Below are positions 43,701 to 55,367 of a stretch of DNA of 64,000 bases, one piece after another. The position numbers and the translations under genes were made by a program. Origin of the DNA: Ruminococcoides sp052118065 (GTDB lineage: Bacteria; Bacillota; Clostridia; Oscillospirales; Acutalibacteraceae); contig JBQKHY010000001.1 in the NCBI GenBank assembly GCA_052118065.1, positions 186,001 to 250,000 on the forward strand, read 5' to 3'. The notes beneath the pieces were generated by a model. That model worked only from the letters and a program-made list of their open reading frames with translations, did not search any database and was not told the DNA's origin. The first letter of the stretch is position 1, and every line of letters begins with the position of its first letter.

Positions 43701-46700
43701 ATGAAGAAATACTATAAATCTATCCAAACTGGATTTTAAATATTGAATTCTTGTATGTAATACATATACAAAACTTCTATAAATCTATCCAAACTGGATT
43801 TTAAATTAACAATCAAAATAACAAGTTTCAAGTGTTAAAATCTATAAATCTATCCAAACTGGATTTTAAATCTGCAACAGATTTTGCATAACTGTAATGG
43901 TAAACACTATAAATCTATCCAAACTGGATTTTAAATCTTGGATGTTTGCAGGAAGAAATCATTCTTTCAAGCTATAAATCTATCCAAACTGGATTTTAAA
44001 TATGATTACTGCATCTCTTATGTAACTAGTACCAATTCTATAAATCTATCCAAACTGGATTTTAAATACCCTTATTGGGTAGGTGATTACACAAGTAGTC
44101 AAGCTATAAATCTATCCAAACTGGATTTTAAATGACTCAAAAAAATTGAGAAACTTTTAAAAAATCGAGCTATAAATCTATCCAAACTGGATTTTAAATC
44201 TTAATTCATGTTCAGTTGCACATTCTTGATACTCCTATAAATCTATCCAAACTGGATTTTAAATAATTTTACAAAGGTATGGAGCAATTATGTTCAGGTG
44301 CTATAAATCTATCCAAACTGGATTTTAAATTTCGTATTCTTCAATTTCTGCTACATAACTTTGACTATAAATCTATCCAAACTGGATTTTAAATTCTGAT
44401 GGTTAAACACGCTAACAGTTCTTCTGTTGCTATAAATCTATCCAAACTGGATTTTAAATGGACAAATCTTACTGCACACATCATAGTGTCTAACAACTAT
44501 AAATCTATCCAAACTGGATTTTAAAGATCAATCTTTGTAATTTTTGCATTTGCATTTGCATTCTATAAATCTATCCAAACTGGATTTTAAAGATTTGTTC
44601 AATTATCAGTAAAATCGGACTAAACAACTATAAATCTATCCAAACTGGATTTTAAAGATCATTGCTATCCTTGATAATGCTCTTTGTACAACACTATAAA
44701 TCTATCCAAACTGGATTTTAAAGTAACAATTTTGTTTTGTTGTTTCTCTTGCAAATACTATAAATCTATCCAAACTGGATTTTAAAGGCAGTATTTGGTG
44801 AAGACGGTGCAGAGGCAGTTGTACTATAAATCTATCCAAACTGGATTTTAAAGCTATTAACTCTAATATAAAAATGATAAGGCTCTCCACTATAAATCTA
44901 TCCAAACTGGATTTTAAAGTAATCTACACCGTAGTTTCTTGCAAATGGCATTGTCTATAAATCTATCCAAACTGGATTTTAAAGTATTTCATGCAAAAAC
45001 TTGTTAAATTGGATTTAAAGGCTATAAATCTATCCAAACTGGATTTTAAAGGACACAAGAGAATTAATAATTTTAGGAGCAGTATTCTATAAATCTATCC
45101 AAACTGGATTTTAAAGTGTAGTTTAACTTTCTTATTTTTCTGTAGTTTCTTCTATAAATCTATCCAAACTGGATTTTAAAGAAGGTTGTACATACTAATT
45201 CTTTCATCTTAATTCTCCTATAAATCTATCCAAACTGGATTTTAAAGAAAGTCAGTGGTATTCTACCGTATTTTACCTGTAAGCTATAAATCTATCCAAA
45301 CTGGATTTTAAAGACTTTAAGTGAATCAAGAATAAGATTTTTATACTTGCTATAAATCTATCCAAACTGGATTTTAAAGATATCTTCTGTACATCTCGTA
45401 CAAAATTACAAAAGTCTATAAATCTATCCAAACTGGATTTTAAAGACATCAGTACATATGAAAAGCTCGGTAACAAGTTTCTATAAATCTATCCAAACTG
45501 GATTTTAAAGAATTCTTGGCTTGCAACAATTTCTGACTCATCAGCTATAAATCTATCCAAACTGGATTTTAAAGAACTTCTTTGACCTTATCGATAGCGT
45601 CAATAATGGCTATAAATCTATCCAAACTGGATTTTAAAGTTTACGGCGTAAATATTACAGAGACAACTCATATTACTATAAATCTATCCAAACTGGATTT
45701 TAAATAGGAGTGTAATAATGGAAGTTTATTTATTAGATAGCTATAAATCTATCCAAACTGGATTTTAAATTTTTCAATCGAATGTGGTTATCTTGTTATT
45801 ACTGTCTATAAATCTATCCAAACTGGATTTTAAATCAAAGTATACAAATCTCTTGTGAAGTTGTGTGTTGCTATAAATCTATCCAAACTGGATTTTAAAT
45901 TTGTCAACGCATTTTTATTTAATTTTTTTGCAAAAACTATAAATCTATCCAAACTGGATTTTAAATCTATGTAAAATACCATAAGTATGGGGGATAATTT
46001 ACACTATAAATCTATCCAAACTGGATTTTAAATTAATACTTTGCTTATTTTGATCATATGAAGTTTTTACTATAAATCTATCCAAACTGGATTTTAAATC
46101 TGTCAGTTGAACGCACAAGACTTGCAAACATGTTACTATAAATCTATCCAAACTGGATTTTAAATTTTACTCTAATTCCAAAAATTTGCGACCAAAACGG
46201 CTATAAATCTATCCAAACTGGATTTTAAATAGATATAGCACTAAACGAAAACAATATAGCACTACTCTATAAATCTATCCAAACTGGATTTTAAATACAG
46301 ATACGCCAATTCTGGAAGCAAACACTATAAGTCTATAAATCTATCCAAACTGGATTTTAAATAATTACACATTTACAGACGTTCAGATACAGTACAACTA
46401 TAAATCTATCCAAACTGGATTTTAAATGTGAAATTATTGTCGGTCAAGAGTTGTGGCAAGAACCTATAAATCTATCCAAACTGGATTTTAAATATGAATT
46501 TTCGGACATTCATACTGTGAACGGAAAACTATAAATCTATCCAAACTGGATTTTAAATAATCAGTAAAATCACAAAACAGTGTTAAAAAATAAGCTATAA
46601 ATCTATCCAAACTGGATTTTAAATGTAAATCTGTTGCAGACTTATCTGAATCAACATATCCTATAAATCTATCCAAACTGGATTTTAAATGTTTCAACAA

Positions 46701-49700
46701 TTCGGGATTGTCGTGGATATTGCCGCTATAAATCTATCCAAACTGGATTTTAAATTCTCGATACTTATACAAGATGCTTTCAAACTCTGCCTATAAATCT
46801 ATCCAAACTGGATTTTAAATAACTTAATGATACATATGTAAGTATGAATGACTACGCTATAAATCTATCCAAACTGGATTTTAAATCTGCTTAGTTTCGT
46901 TAAGAGTTCTATTCTTCAGACTATAAATCTATCCAAACTGGATTTTAAATCCAAGTACAAAAAGAAAGGACTGATTGATTTTATGTCTATAAATCTATCC
47001 AAACTGGATTTTAAATTATTTTCAGGCTTGTTAGAGAGACCATGGCCGATGCTATAAATCTATCCAAACTGGATTTTAAATTATGATTTAAGTTTGCAAT
47101 AACATTATTAGGCTTCATCTATAAATCTATCCAAACTGGATTTTAAATTACAACTTGCCATTGTCAGCCCTCCTGTTTCAACACTATAAATCTATCCAAA
47201 CTGGATTTTAAATTATTTTCAGGCTTGTTAGAGAGACCATGGCCGATGCTATAAATCTATCCAAACTGGATTTTAAATTATGATTTAAGTTTGCAATAAC
47301 ATTATTAGGCTTCATCTATAAATCTATCCAAACTGGATTTTAAATTACAACTTGCCATTGTCAGCCCTCCTGTTTCAACACTATAAATCTATCCAAACTG
47401 GATTTTAAATAGAAGTCCGAGAATAAGTTATCTTGCCATTTTTCTCCTATAAATCTATCCAAACTGGATTTTAAATTGGTCCGGTTCAACATGGATATAA
47501 AGTTTAAGTCCCTATAAATCTATCCAAACTGGATTTTAAATTATATTTAATTTGCTTTTATCTTTTGACACGCGGTAACTATAAATCTATCCAAACTGGA
47601 TTTTAAATTTGCGTCCAATTATAGCCTTCTGCGGTTTCTTCCGCTATAAATCTATCCAAACTGGATTTTAAATCAATTTAGTGCTTGATACTTCATAGAC
47701 CATTTTAATCTATAAATCTATCCAAACTGGATTTTAAATCAAAAAATTTTAGTTGCAAGAAGATACTCGTGTTTCTATAAATCTATCCAAACTGGATTTT
47801 AAATTATCTTTGTTTCTGAGCATTGCATCAAGAACAATGCTATAAATCTATCCAAACTGGATTTTAAATTGATAATGATGTTATGTTGATATAACATCAG
47901 TTTCCTATAAATCTATCCAAACTGGATTTTAAATTTAACTATCTCAGGAACATAGTTTGTAGCGTTAGCCTATAAATCTATCCAAACTGGATTTTAAATT
48001 TCTTGTCACAAACTTTATAAAGATAATTTACTCTCTATAAATCTATCCAAACTGGATTTTAAATTGACTTCTTTGGTTATTATAGAGACAAACCTACTCC
48101 TATAAATCTATCCAAACTGGATTTTAAATTAATGATATTTATGACGATATATATGACGATGCCACTATAAATCTATCCAAACTGGATTTTAAATTATAAA
48201 ATAAAAATCAGGCACTTGCAAAGTAATAACTATAAATCTATCCAAACTGGATTTTAAATTGATGAAAGGTTCTATCTCTGCTTCGTAGTAAGCGTCTATA
48301 AATCTATCCAAACTGGATTTTAAATGTTTTGACCGGTGAAGTGCTTTTTAGCTCGTCACGCCTATAAATCTATCCAAACTGGATTTTAAATCTTTACGAA
48401 GATGGTCAATTCTTCAAGTTGGCTGAACTATAAATCTATCCAAACTGGATTTTAAATTCAGCAGTACAGATTGACGACAAGCAGAAAGACGCTCTATAAA
48501 TCTATCCAAACTGGATTTTAAATAGAGGAAAAAGACTATCTGTATCTGATCGAGATATCTATAAATCTATCCAAACTGGATTTTAAATATTTCTACCAGT
48601 TGCAAGAGGTGGTTTTTTCGGTCCTATAAATCTATCCAAACTGGATTTTAAATATTCAAGGTTGTTCTCATTCAATGTCACATTTGGGCTATAAATCTAT
48701 CCAAACTGGATTTTAAATTGTTGAGAGGCATTATGATAACTATTGTAAACACTACTATAAATCTATCCAAACTGGATTTTAAATGGTAAAAGGTCTTTAC
48801 GCTTGACATCAATGTCTTTGCTATAAATCTATCCAAACTGGATTTTAAATCTATGTTTGAGTGCGAGTAGTTTCGCTTTTGCTCTACTATAAATCTATCC
48901 AAACTGGATTTTAAATACGGTCAATGGAAAGGTCAGAAGTTTTTAGGTAAGCTATAAATCTATCCAAACTGGATTTTAAATTCTTTAGGGTCTTTAGGTT
49001 CGGTTGATGATGGGTTACTATAAATCTATCCAAACTGGATTTTAAATGCTACATACGCAACACTATTTCTAGGTAAGGACGCACTATAAATCTATCCAAA
49101 CTGGATTTTAAATTTAATTTATTTAATTATTACTTGACATTGTAACATACTATAAATCTATCCAAACTGGATTTTAAATACAAAAACAGAAATAAAAAAT
49201 TATTGTGATAGCAACTATAAATCTATCCAAACTGGATTTTAAATAATGTTACATTTTCGGAAGCACAAGATACTGAATTGCTATAAATCTATCCAAACTG
49301 GATTTTAAATTTAAATCTTCACTTGTCATATAGCAATCTCCCCTGCTATAAATCTATCCAAACTGGATTTTAAATCACAATATAAAAATAACAAAATAAA
49401 CAAATGACAAAACTATAAATCTATCCAAACTGGATTTTAAATGTGACATCATGATTAATAGTCAAACTGTAACTGTTTCTATAAATCTATCCAAACTGGA
49501 TTTTAAATTAACACACACTTTCAAAGAGGTTTAGCCACAGGCTATAAATCTATCCAAACTGGATTTTAAATACAATCAGACAAGTCGATATAAAGGCAGG
49601 ACTAGCTATAAATCTATCCAAACTGGATTTTAAATATAAATCTGTTAATGCTATGAAAGCAGAACTAAAGCTATAAATCTATCCAAACTGGATTTTAAAT

Positions 49701-50751
49701 AGAGCAGTACTTGAGAGTGTAAACGAATATCGCAGCTATAAATCTATCCAAACTGGATTTTAAATCTTTGCTCTTATTTTCATTGATTTTGTATTCAAGA
49801 CCTATAAATCTATCCAAACTGGATTTTAAATGCTAGTGCTGATTGGATAGTTATTTATAAGATGAACCTATAAATCTATCCAAACTGGATTTTAAATAAG
49901 ACTGTAAAAAGTGTTGACGACTACTTTTGGGACTATAAATCTATCCAAACTGGATTTTAAATTATACATATGCTGACTGATGAACGATATAAAACAGCTA
50001 TAAATCTATCCAAACTGGATTTTAAATACCAATAAGGGCAACCACATAATTAATAGTTTCCCCACTATAAATCTATCCAAACTGGATTTTAAATATGTAA
50101 CTGCTTTAGATTTGTGCCTACAGGGTGTTATCTATAAATCTATCCAAACTGGATTTTAAATGATGAAGATACTTTGAGAGGTATCTTTGGTATCAACTAT
50201 AAATCTATCCAAACTGGATTTTAAATCAAATTTGTTGCGGTCTTTGAAGTGTGGGCAACTATCCTATAAATCTATCCAAACTGGATTTTAAATCTTTTTT
50301 GGTTTTTTGTACCTCAGTATGTGGCTTGCTATAAATCTATCCAAACTGGATTTTAAATTAAGAGAATTTACAATGGATATGATAATCTGTGGACTATAAA
50401 TCTATCCAAACTGGATTTTAAATATATAGTAGATGCCATTCATGTTGTTCAAACTGAACTATAAATCTATCCAAACTGGATTTTAAATTACGTGTACTCA
50501 CTCATTAATGATATGACTTTTCATCTATAAATCTATCCAAACTGGATTTTAAAGAAGCAGTCAAGAGAACATAACCTTAACCGTACTTTCTATAAATCTA
50601 TCCAAACTGGATTTTAAATCATTAAATACATAGTCATTAAAATCAAAAATCGCAGCTATAAATCTATCCAAACTGGATTTTAAATGTTATGCTATCTTGG
50701 AAGACGGAACATTGCAATTAACTATAAATCTATCCAAACTGGAATTTCATA
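40746..50751 (+). CRISPR. type I-B CRISPR array, about 153 repeats
   Basis: By hand count there are 153 repeats of 30 bp (start CTATAAATCTATCC, end GGATTTTAAAT) with 152 spacers of about 33-38 bp; unit starts are 63-67 bp apart throughout. The last repeat (50722) keeps 22 bp and then decays. Repeats 58-75 (44497-45639) and repeat 150 end in AAAG instead of AAAT. A three-spacer block is duplicated in tandem (47017-47213 and 47214-47410). One spacer occurs twice (42228 and 42626). Two spacers overlap by 24 nt (42428 and 43151). No internal deletions or insertions are visible. Confidence 0.99.
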
Positions 50752-50863
50752 AGTAAAATTGTCAGAACTTGATTTCCCTAACATCCATAAAAAATCAATA
50801 TTGATATATGAGTCAACTAAAACTAATTAAAATTATATTGAATAAGTAAAGAATAAATATTAT

Positions 50864-50892
50864 TTGACAGTAGGTTGAGCATTGGATATAAT
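50864..50892 (+). promoter_or_regulatory. perfect consensus promoter of the V-A guide RNA
   Basis: TTGACA (50864-50869), exactly 17 bp, TATAAT (50887-50892). It is one of the strongest promoters in the window and drives a short transcript that starts about 50899, two bases before a lone V-A repeat. Confidence 0.85.
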
Positions 50893-50898
50893 AGTAGT

Positions 50899-51007
50899 AG
50901 AATTTCTACTATAGTAGATCGGTTGTTAAAGTGTAGCTCAAGAAACTGACAATTTGTTTCTTGAAAATTCTGAAGTGATAGTTTTTATAGCTATCACTTC
51001 TTTTTTT
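50899..51007 (+). ncRNA. CreR-like guide RNA for Cas12a (solitary repeat)
   Basis: The predicted ~110-nt RNA starts with AATTTCTACTATAGTAGAT (50901-50919), one loop base different from the V-A array repeat, so Cas12a should bind and process it. The guide begins CGGTTGTTAAAGTGTAGC at 50920. A 9-bp hairpin (50938-50964, AAGAAAC/GTTTCTT core) and a strong terminator (GAAGTGATAG/CTATCACTTC plus seven T, 50972-51007) follow. The first 7 guide nt match a site upstream of cas12a behind a TTTA PAM. No second repeat exists. Repression of cas12a by Cas12a itself is the likely role. Confidence 0.75.
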
Positions 51008-51022
51008 ATAATGTTTATCTTA

Positions 51023-51070
51023 TAAAAGATAAGTCTCAAAAATAGGACAGATAATTTGATATAATTGTAA
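51023..51070 (+). promoter_or_regulatory. shared element, copy B, upstream of cas12a
   Basis: AAAGATAAGTCTC, then AATAGGACAG, then TAATTTGATATAATTG. It aligns with copies A and C; the palindrome is imperfect here. A TATAAT at 51060-51065 would place the palindrome near the -35 region, suggesting an activator- or repressor-controlled promoter for cas12a. Confidence 0.5.
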
Positions 51071-51208
51071 TAATGAAAGAATTGTATAGATTTTGATGAA
51101 ATAATATACAAATGAATGATAAAATATTTGTTTATTATGTGAATTGTTATGTGAATTGTAATTACATTTTTTATAATTTATAATAAGATTATAATTGTAA
51201 TAGTATTA

Positions 51209-51225
51209 TATAATACAACCGTAAA
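51209..51225 (-). promoter_or_regulatory. cas12a-proximal TATAAT and predicted Cas12a self-target
   Basis: TATAAT lies on the plus strand at 51209-51214. On the minus strand TTTA (51222-51225) is followed by CGGTTGT (51215-51221), equal to the first 7 nt of the upstream guide RNA, and then matching stops. The -35 of this promoter is not obvious. An R-loop here would cover the -10 box. Confidence 0.65.
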
Positions 51226-51249
51226 ATTATACATGAAGGATTGATGCTT

Positions 51250-54200
51250 ATGCTAATTAACTTAGAGAAATTTACAGATGAATTTAGAAAAATTGATTTT
51301 TTCACTGATTTATACAACATTCAAAAAACTTTAAGATTCAGTCTTATTCCAATAGGAGCAACTGCTGATAATTTTGAATTTAAAGACAGATTATCCAGGG
51401 AAAAAGACTTACTTGATTCTGCAAAGCGTATCAAGGAGTATATTTCTAAGTATCTTGCAGATGAAAGTGATATATGTCTTTCCCAACCTATAAAGTTAAA
51501 GCATCTTGATGAGTACTATGAACTTTATAATACTAAAGATAGAGATGAACAGAAGTTTAAGTCTGTTGAAGAAAAGCTAAGGAAAGAATTAGCCGATCTT
51601 TTAAAAGAAATTTTGAAACGATTAAATAAAAAGATTTTATCTGATTATCTACCGGAATATCTTAAAGATGATGAAAAGGCTCTTGAAGATATAGCAAATC
51701 TTTCTTCTTTCTCGACTTATTTTAATAATTACTATGATAACTGTAAGAATATGTATACAGATAAGGAACAGTCAACTGCAATTCCTTTTAGATGTATCAA
51801 TGACAATCTGCCAAAGTTTATCGACAATATGAAAGCCTATAAAAAAGCTTTAGAGAAACTAAAACCAAGTGATCTTGAAGAACTTAGAAATAACTTTAAG
51901 GGTGTATATGATACAACAGTTGATGATATGTTTACCTTAGATTATTTCAATTGCGTTCTTTCACAGTCAGGCATTGATATCTATAATAATGTTATAGGTG
52001 GATATACCAAAGATGACGGAACAAAGGTTAAGGGGATTAATGAGTACATTAATCTCCATAACCAAACTGCAGAACAAGGTCACAAAGTTCCTAACTTAAA
52101 ACGACTATATAAACAGATTGGTAGTCAGAAAAAGACTATTTCTTTTCTACCTAGTAAGTTCGAAAATGACAATGAACTTCTAAAAGCAGTTTATAATTTC
52201 TATAATACCAATGATGCTGAAAAGAACTTTACTTCACTAAAAGAAACTACAACTGAACTTGAGAAGATTTTTGACAATCTATCAGAATATAACCTTGATG
52301 GTGTGTTTGTAAGGAATGATATTTCACTTACTAATTTATCACAAAATATGTTCAATGATTGGTCAGTATTCCGTAATTTATGGAATGACCGGTATGATAA
52401 AGTCAACAATCCGGAGAAAGCAAAAGATATTGATAAGTATAACGACAAAAGACATAAAGTCTATAAAAAGTCAGAAAGCTTTTCAATTAATCAGTTACAA
52501 GAGCTAATTGCAACATCCCTTGAAGAAGATATTAATAGTAAGAAAATTACAGATTATTTTAGTTGTGATTTTCATAGAGTTACAACAGAAGTCGAAAACA
52601 AATATCAGTTAGTAAAGGAATTGCTATCTACTGATTATCCGGAAAATAAGAGTCTAAAAACAAGTGAAAAAGATGTAGCACTTATTAAGGACTTTTTAGA
52701 TAGTATTAAATCATTAGAAAGTTTTGTGAAAATACTAACCGGTACAGGAAAGGAAAGTGGCAAGGATGAACTTTTCTATGGTAGTTTTACAAAATGGTTT
52801 GATCAGTTGAGATATATTGATAAGCTATATGACAAAGTAAGAAACTACATTACAGAAAAGCCTTATTCACTTGATAAAATCAAATTGTCTTTTGATAATC
52901 CACAGTTCTTAGGTGGATGGCAACATAGCAAAGAAACCGACTATTCAGCACAACTGTTTATGAAAGATGGATTGTATTATCTTGGTGTAATGGATAAGGA
53001 AACCAAGAGAGAGTTCAAAACTCAGTATAATGCTCCGGAAAATGATAGTGATGCAATGATTAAGATTGAGTACAATCAAATTCCAAATCCGGGTAGAATT
53101 ATTCAAAATCTTATGCTTGTTGATGGCAAGATTGCAAAGAAAAACGGTAGAAAGAATGATGATGGTGTTAATGTTGTTCTTGAAGAACTAAAGAATCGGT
53201 ATCTACCTAAAAATATCAATAGAATCAGAAAAACCGAGAGTTATAAAACTACAAGTGATAACTTTAACAAAGATGATCTAAAAGCATATTTAGAGTACTA
53301 CATTGCAAGAACTAAGGAATATTATTGTAAGTACAATTTTATTTTTAAGTCAGCTGATAAGTATGGAAGTTTTAATGAATTTGTTGATGATGTTAACAAT
53401 CAAGCCTACCAAATTACCAAAGTAAAAGTTTCTGAAAAGCAACTGCTTTCATTAGTAGAACAGGGCAAACTTTATCTTTTCCAAATTTACAACAAGGACT
53501 TTTCAGAGTATAGTAAGGGTAAGAAAAATCTACACACTATGTATTTCCAAATGCTATTTGATGATAGAAATTTAGAAAACTTAGTGTACAAACTACAAGG
53601 TGGAGCAGAAATGTTCTATCGACCTGCAAGTATCAAGAAAGATTCAAAATTTCAACATGATGCAAATGTTGAAATTATTAAGCGTACATGTGAAGATAAA
53701 GTAAAGGATAAAGACAATCCTACAGATGATGAGAAAGCTAAGTATTATAGCAAATTTGACTACGATATAGTAAAGAACAAACGCTTTACAAAACCACAAT
53801 TTTCTCTACATTTAACCTTAGCAATGAACTGCAATCAGCCTGACCATTATTGGATAAACAATGATGTTAGAAAACTTCTCAAGAAGTCAAATAAGAACCA
53901 TATTATCGGTATTGATAGAGGAGAAAGAAACCTTATCTATGTAACTATAATTAATAGTGATGGAGTAATAGTTGACCAAATCAACTTCAATATTATTGAA
54001 AACAGTTACAACGGTAAAAAGTACAAAACTGATTACCAAAAAAAGCTTAACATTAGAGAAAAAGAAAGACAAGAAGCAAGAAAAACTTGGAAAACTATCG
54101 AAACAATTAAAGAATTGAAAGATGGTTACATTAGTCAGGTTGTACACCAAATTTGTAAACTTATTGTTAAGTATGATGCAATTGTTGTGATGGAAAACCT

Positions 54201-55104
54201 AAATAGTGGTTTCAAGAGAGGTAGAACAAAAGTTGAAAAACAAGTCTATCAAAAATTTGAAACTATGCTTATTAATAAGCTGAATTATTATGTTGATAAA
54301 GGTACTGACTACAAAGAATGTGGTGGACTTTTAAAGGCATATCAGCTTACAAATAAGTTTGAAACATTTGAAAGAATCGGTAAACAAAGTGGTATCATCT
54401 TTTATGTTGACCCATATCTAACTAGTAAGATTGATCCGGTAACCGGTTTTGCAAATTTGCTTTATCCTAAGTATGAAACAATACCAAAGACTCACAATTT
54501 CATTAGCAATATTGATGACATTCGATATAACCAAAGTGAAGATTACTTTGAGTTTGATATTGATTACGATAAGTTCCCTCAAGGTAGTTATAATTATCGT
54601 AAGAAATGGACAATCTGTTCCTATGGCAACAGAATACAGTATTACAAAGATTCAAGAAATAAACCGGCAAGTAAAGTTGTCCATATTACCAAAAATCTTA
54701 AAGAAATTTTTACTAATGCAGGTATTGATTTTGTCAATGATAATATTAAGGAAAAGCTACTGTTAGTTAATAGTAAAGAAATCCTAAAGTCATTTATGGA
54801 TACTCTTAAACTGACCGTTCAGTTGAGAAATTCTGAAATTAATAGTGATGTTGATTACATTATCTCACCGGTAAAAGATATAAACGGTAACTTCTATTAT
54901 AGTGAAAACTACAAAAAGTCCAATGAAAAAGTACCGTCACAACCACAAGACGGTGATGCAAACGGTGCATATAACATTGCTCGAAAAGGCTTGATGATTA
55001 TTAACAAACTGAAAAATGCCGATGATGTAACTGATAATGAGTTGTTGAAAATCAGCAAAAAGGAATGGTTGGAATTTGCCCAAAAAGGTGATTTAGGTGA
55101 GTGA
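51250..55104 (+). CDS. cas12a: Cas12a (Cpf1) effector nuclease
   Basis: 1284 residues from ATG 51250, which has AAGGA 9 nt upstream; ATG 51244 and TTG 51241 are in frame but too close to it. The RuvC residues are in place: Asp889 in GIDRGERNLIYV, Glu982 in VVMENLNSGFKRGR, Asp1236 in DGDANGAYNIARKGL; the Nuc-domain arginine is Arg1193 in LRNSEINSD. The N-terminus (KIDFFTDLYNIQKTLRFSLI) is typical. It processes its own crRNAs and cuts TTTV-flanked DNA. The gene seems complete and active. It overlaps a truncated cas4. Confidence 0.97.
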   Translation: MLINLEKFTDEFRKIDFFTDLYNIQKTLRFSLIPIGATADNFEFKDRLSREKDLLDSAKRIKEYISKYLADESDICLSQPIKLKHLDEYYELYNTKDRDEQKFKSVEEKLRKELADLLKEILKRLNKKILSDYLPEYLKDDEKALEDIANLSSFSTYFNNYYDNCKNMYTDKEQSTAIPFRCINDNLPKFIDNMKAYKKALEKLKPSDLEELRNNFKGVYDTTVDDMFTLDYFNCVLSQSGIDIYNNVIGGYTKDDGTKVKGINEYINLHNQTAEQGHKVPNLKRLYKQIGSQKKTISFLPSKFENDNELLKAVYNFYNTNDAEKNFTSLKETTTELEKIFDNLSEYNLDGVFVRNDISLTNLSQNMFNDWSVFRNLWNDRYDKVNNPEKAKDIDKYNDKRHKVYKKSESFSINQLQELIATSLEEDINSKKITDYFSCDFHRVTTEVENKYQLVKELLSTDYPENKSLKTSEKDVALIKDFLDSIKSLESFVKILTGTGKESGKDELFYGSFTKWFDQLRYIDKLYDKVRNYITEKPYSLDKIKLSFDNPQFLGGWQHSKETDYSAQLFMKDGLYYLGVMDKETKREFKTQYNAPENDSDAMIKIEYNQIPNPGRIIQNLMLVDGKIAKKNGRKNDDGVNVVLEELKNRYLPKNINRIRKTESYKTTSDNFNKDDLKAYLEYYIARTKEYYCKYNFIFKSADKYGSFNEFVDDVNNQAYQITKVKVSEKQLLSLVEQGKLYLFQIYNKDFSEYSKGKKNLHTMYFQMLFDDRNLENLVYKLQGGAEMFYRPASIKKDSKFQHDANVEIIKRTCEDKVKDKDNPTDDEKAKYYSKFDYDIVKNKRFTKPQFSLHLTLAMNCNQPDHYWINNDVRKLLKKSNKNHIIGIDRGERNLIYVTIINSDGVIVDQINFNIIENSYNGKKYKTDYQKKLNIREKERQEARKTWKTIETIKELKDGYISQVVHQICKLIVKYDAIVVMENLNSGFKRGRTKVEKQVYQKFETMLINKLNYYVDKGTDYKECGGLLKAYQLTNKFETFERIGKQSGIIFYVDPYLTSKIDPVTGFANLLYPKYETIPKTHNFISNIDDIRYNQSEDYFEFDIDYDKFPQGSYNYRKKWTICSYGNRIQYYKDSRNKPASKVVHITKNLKEIFTNAGIDFVNDNIKEKLLLVNSKEILKSFMDTLKLTVQLRNSEINSDVDYIISPVKDINGNFYYSENYKKSNEKVPSQPQDGDANGAYNIARKGLMIINKLKNADDVTDNELLKISKKEWLEFAQKGDLGE

Positions 55105-55261
55105 AAACCCAATTGCTATTTCTAATCTTAACGATTTTATCTTTTGTCCTGTGTCAATTTATTTTCATTCACTTGATTATGATACTGAAAAAATGACTTA
55201 CCAAAATTCAGACCAACTAAATGGTACTGCTGTCCACACAACGGTGGACAGTGGTACATAA
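55097..55261 (+). pseudogene. truncated type V-A cas4
   Basis: From GTG 55097 (overlapping the cas12a stop) 54 codons read SENPIAISNLNDFIFCPVSI and QLNGTAVHTTVDSGT, the N-terminus of V-A Cas4 with its first cysteine. It then meets TAA, TAA and TAG. The nuclease core and the C-terminal cysteines are gone. Confidence 0.8.
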
Positions 55262-55270
55262 TAAGTGTAG

Positions 55271-55366
55271 AAAGATTCAATTTTTCTCTATATTCAGTCC
55301 TACTACAGAGCATTTATGAAGAAATCGGAAGTGGATAAATTCCCTGTATTTGACATAGGAGAATAA
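55271..55366 (+). pseudogene. probable C-terminal remnant of type V-A cas1
   Basis: 31 codons in the same frame, ending directly before cas2, read YIQSYYRAFMKKSEVDKFPV then FDIGE. In V-A loci cas1 sits between cas4 and cas2, so this is best read as the tail of a cas1 gene lost by a deletion that joined cas4 to the end of cas1. The identification rests mostly on position. Confidence 0.5.
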
Positions 55367-55367
55367 T

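Noticed and set aside
44985..45021. Spacer ending in a sequence like the repeat 3' end (AATTGGATTTAAAG)
   Set aside because: Similarity covers only about 14 bases and the unit length is normal, so it is a normal spacer rather than a nested repeat.
41842..48902. Several open frames inside the array, with repeated LKSSLDRFI on the minus strand and INLSKLDFK on the plus strand
   Set aside because: They are translations of the CRISPR repeat in frame with spacers. There is no Shine-Dalgarno or codon logic.
50901..50919. Reading the lone V-A repeat as an RNA anti-CRISPR or as a remnant of a lost array
   Set aside because: It sits in the host's own cas locus with a consensus promoter, a terminator and a PAM-flanked seed match upstream of cas12a, which fits self-regulation better. 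A remnant would not be expected to keep a perfect promoter.
50750..51240. Search for a tracrRNA or scoutRNA beside the type V effector
   Set aside because: The effector is Cas12a, which needs no tracrRNA; the RNA found here has a complete crRNA-type hairpin of its own.
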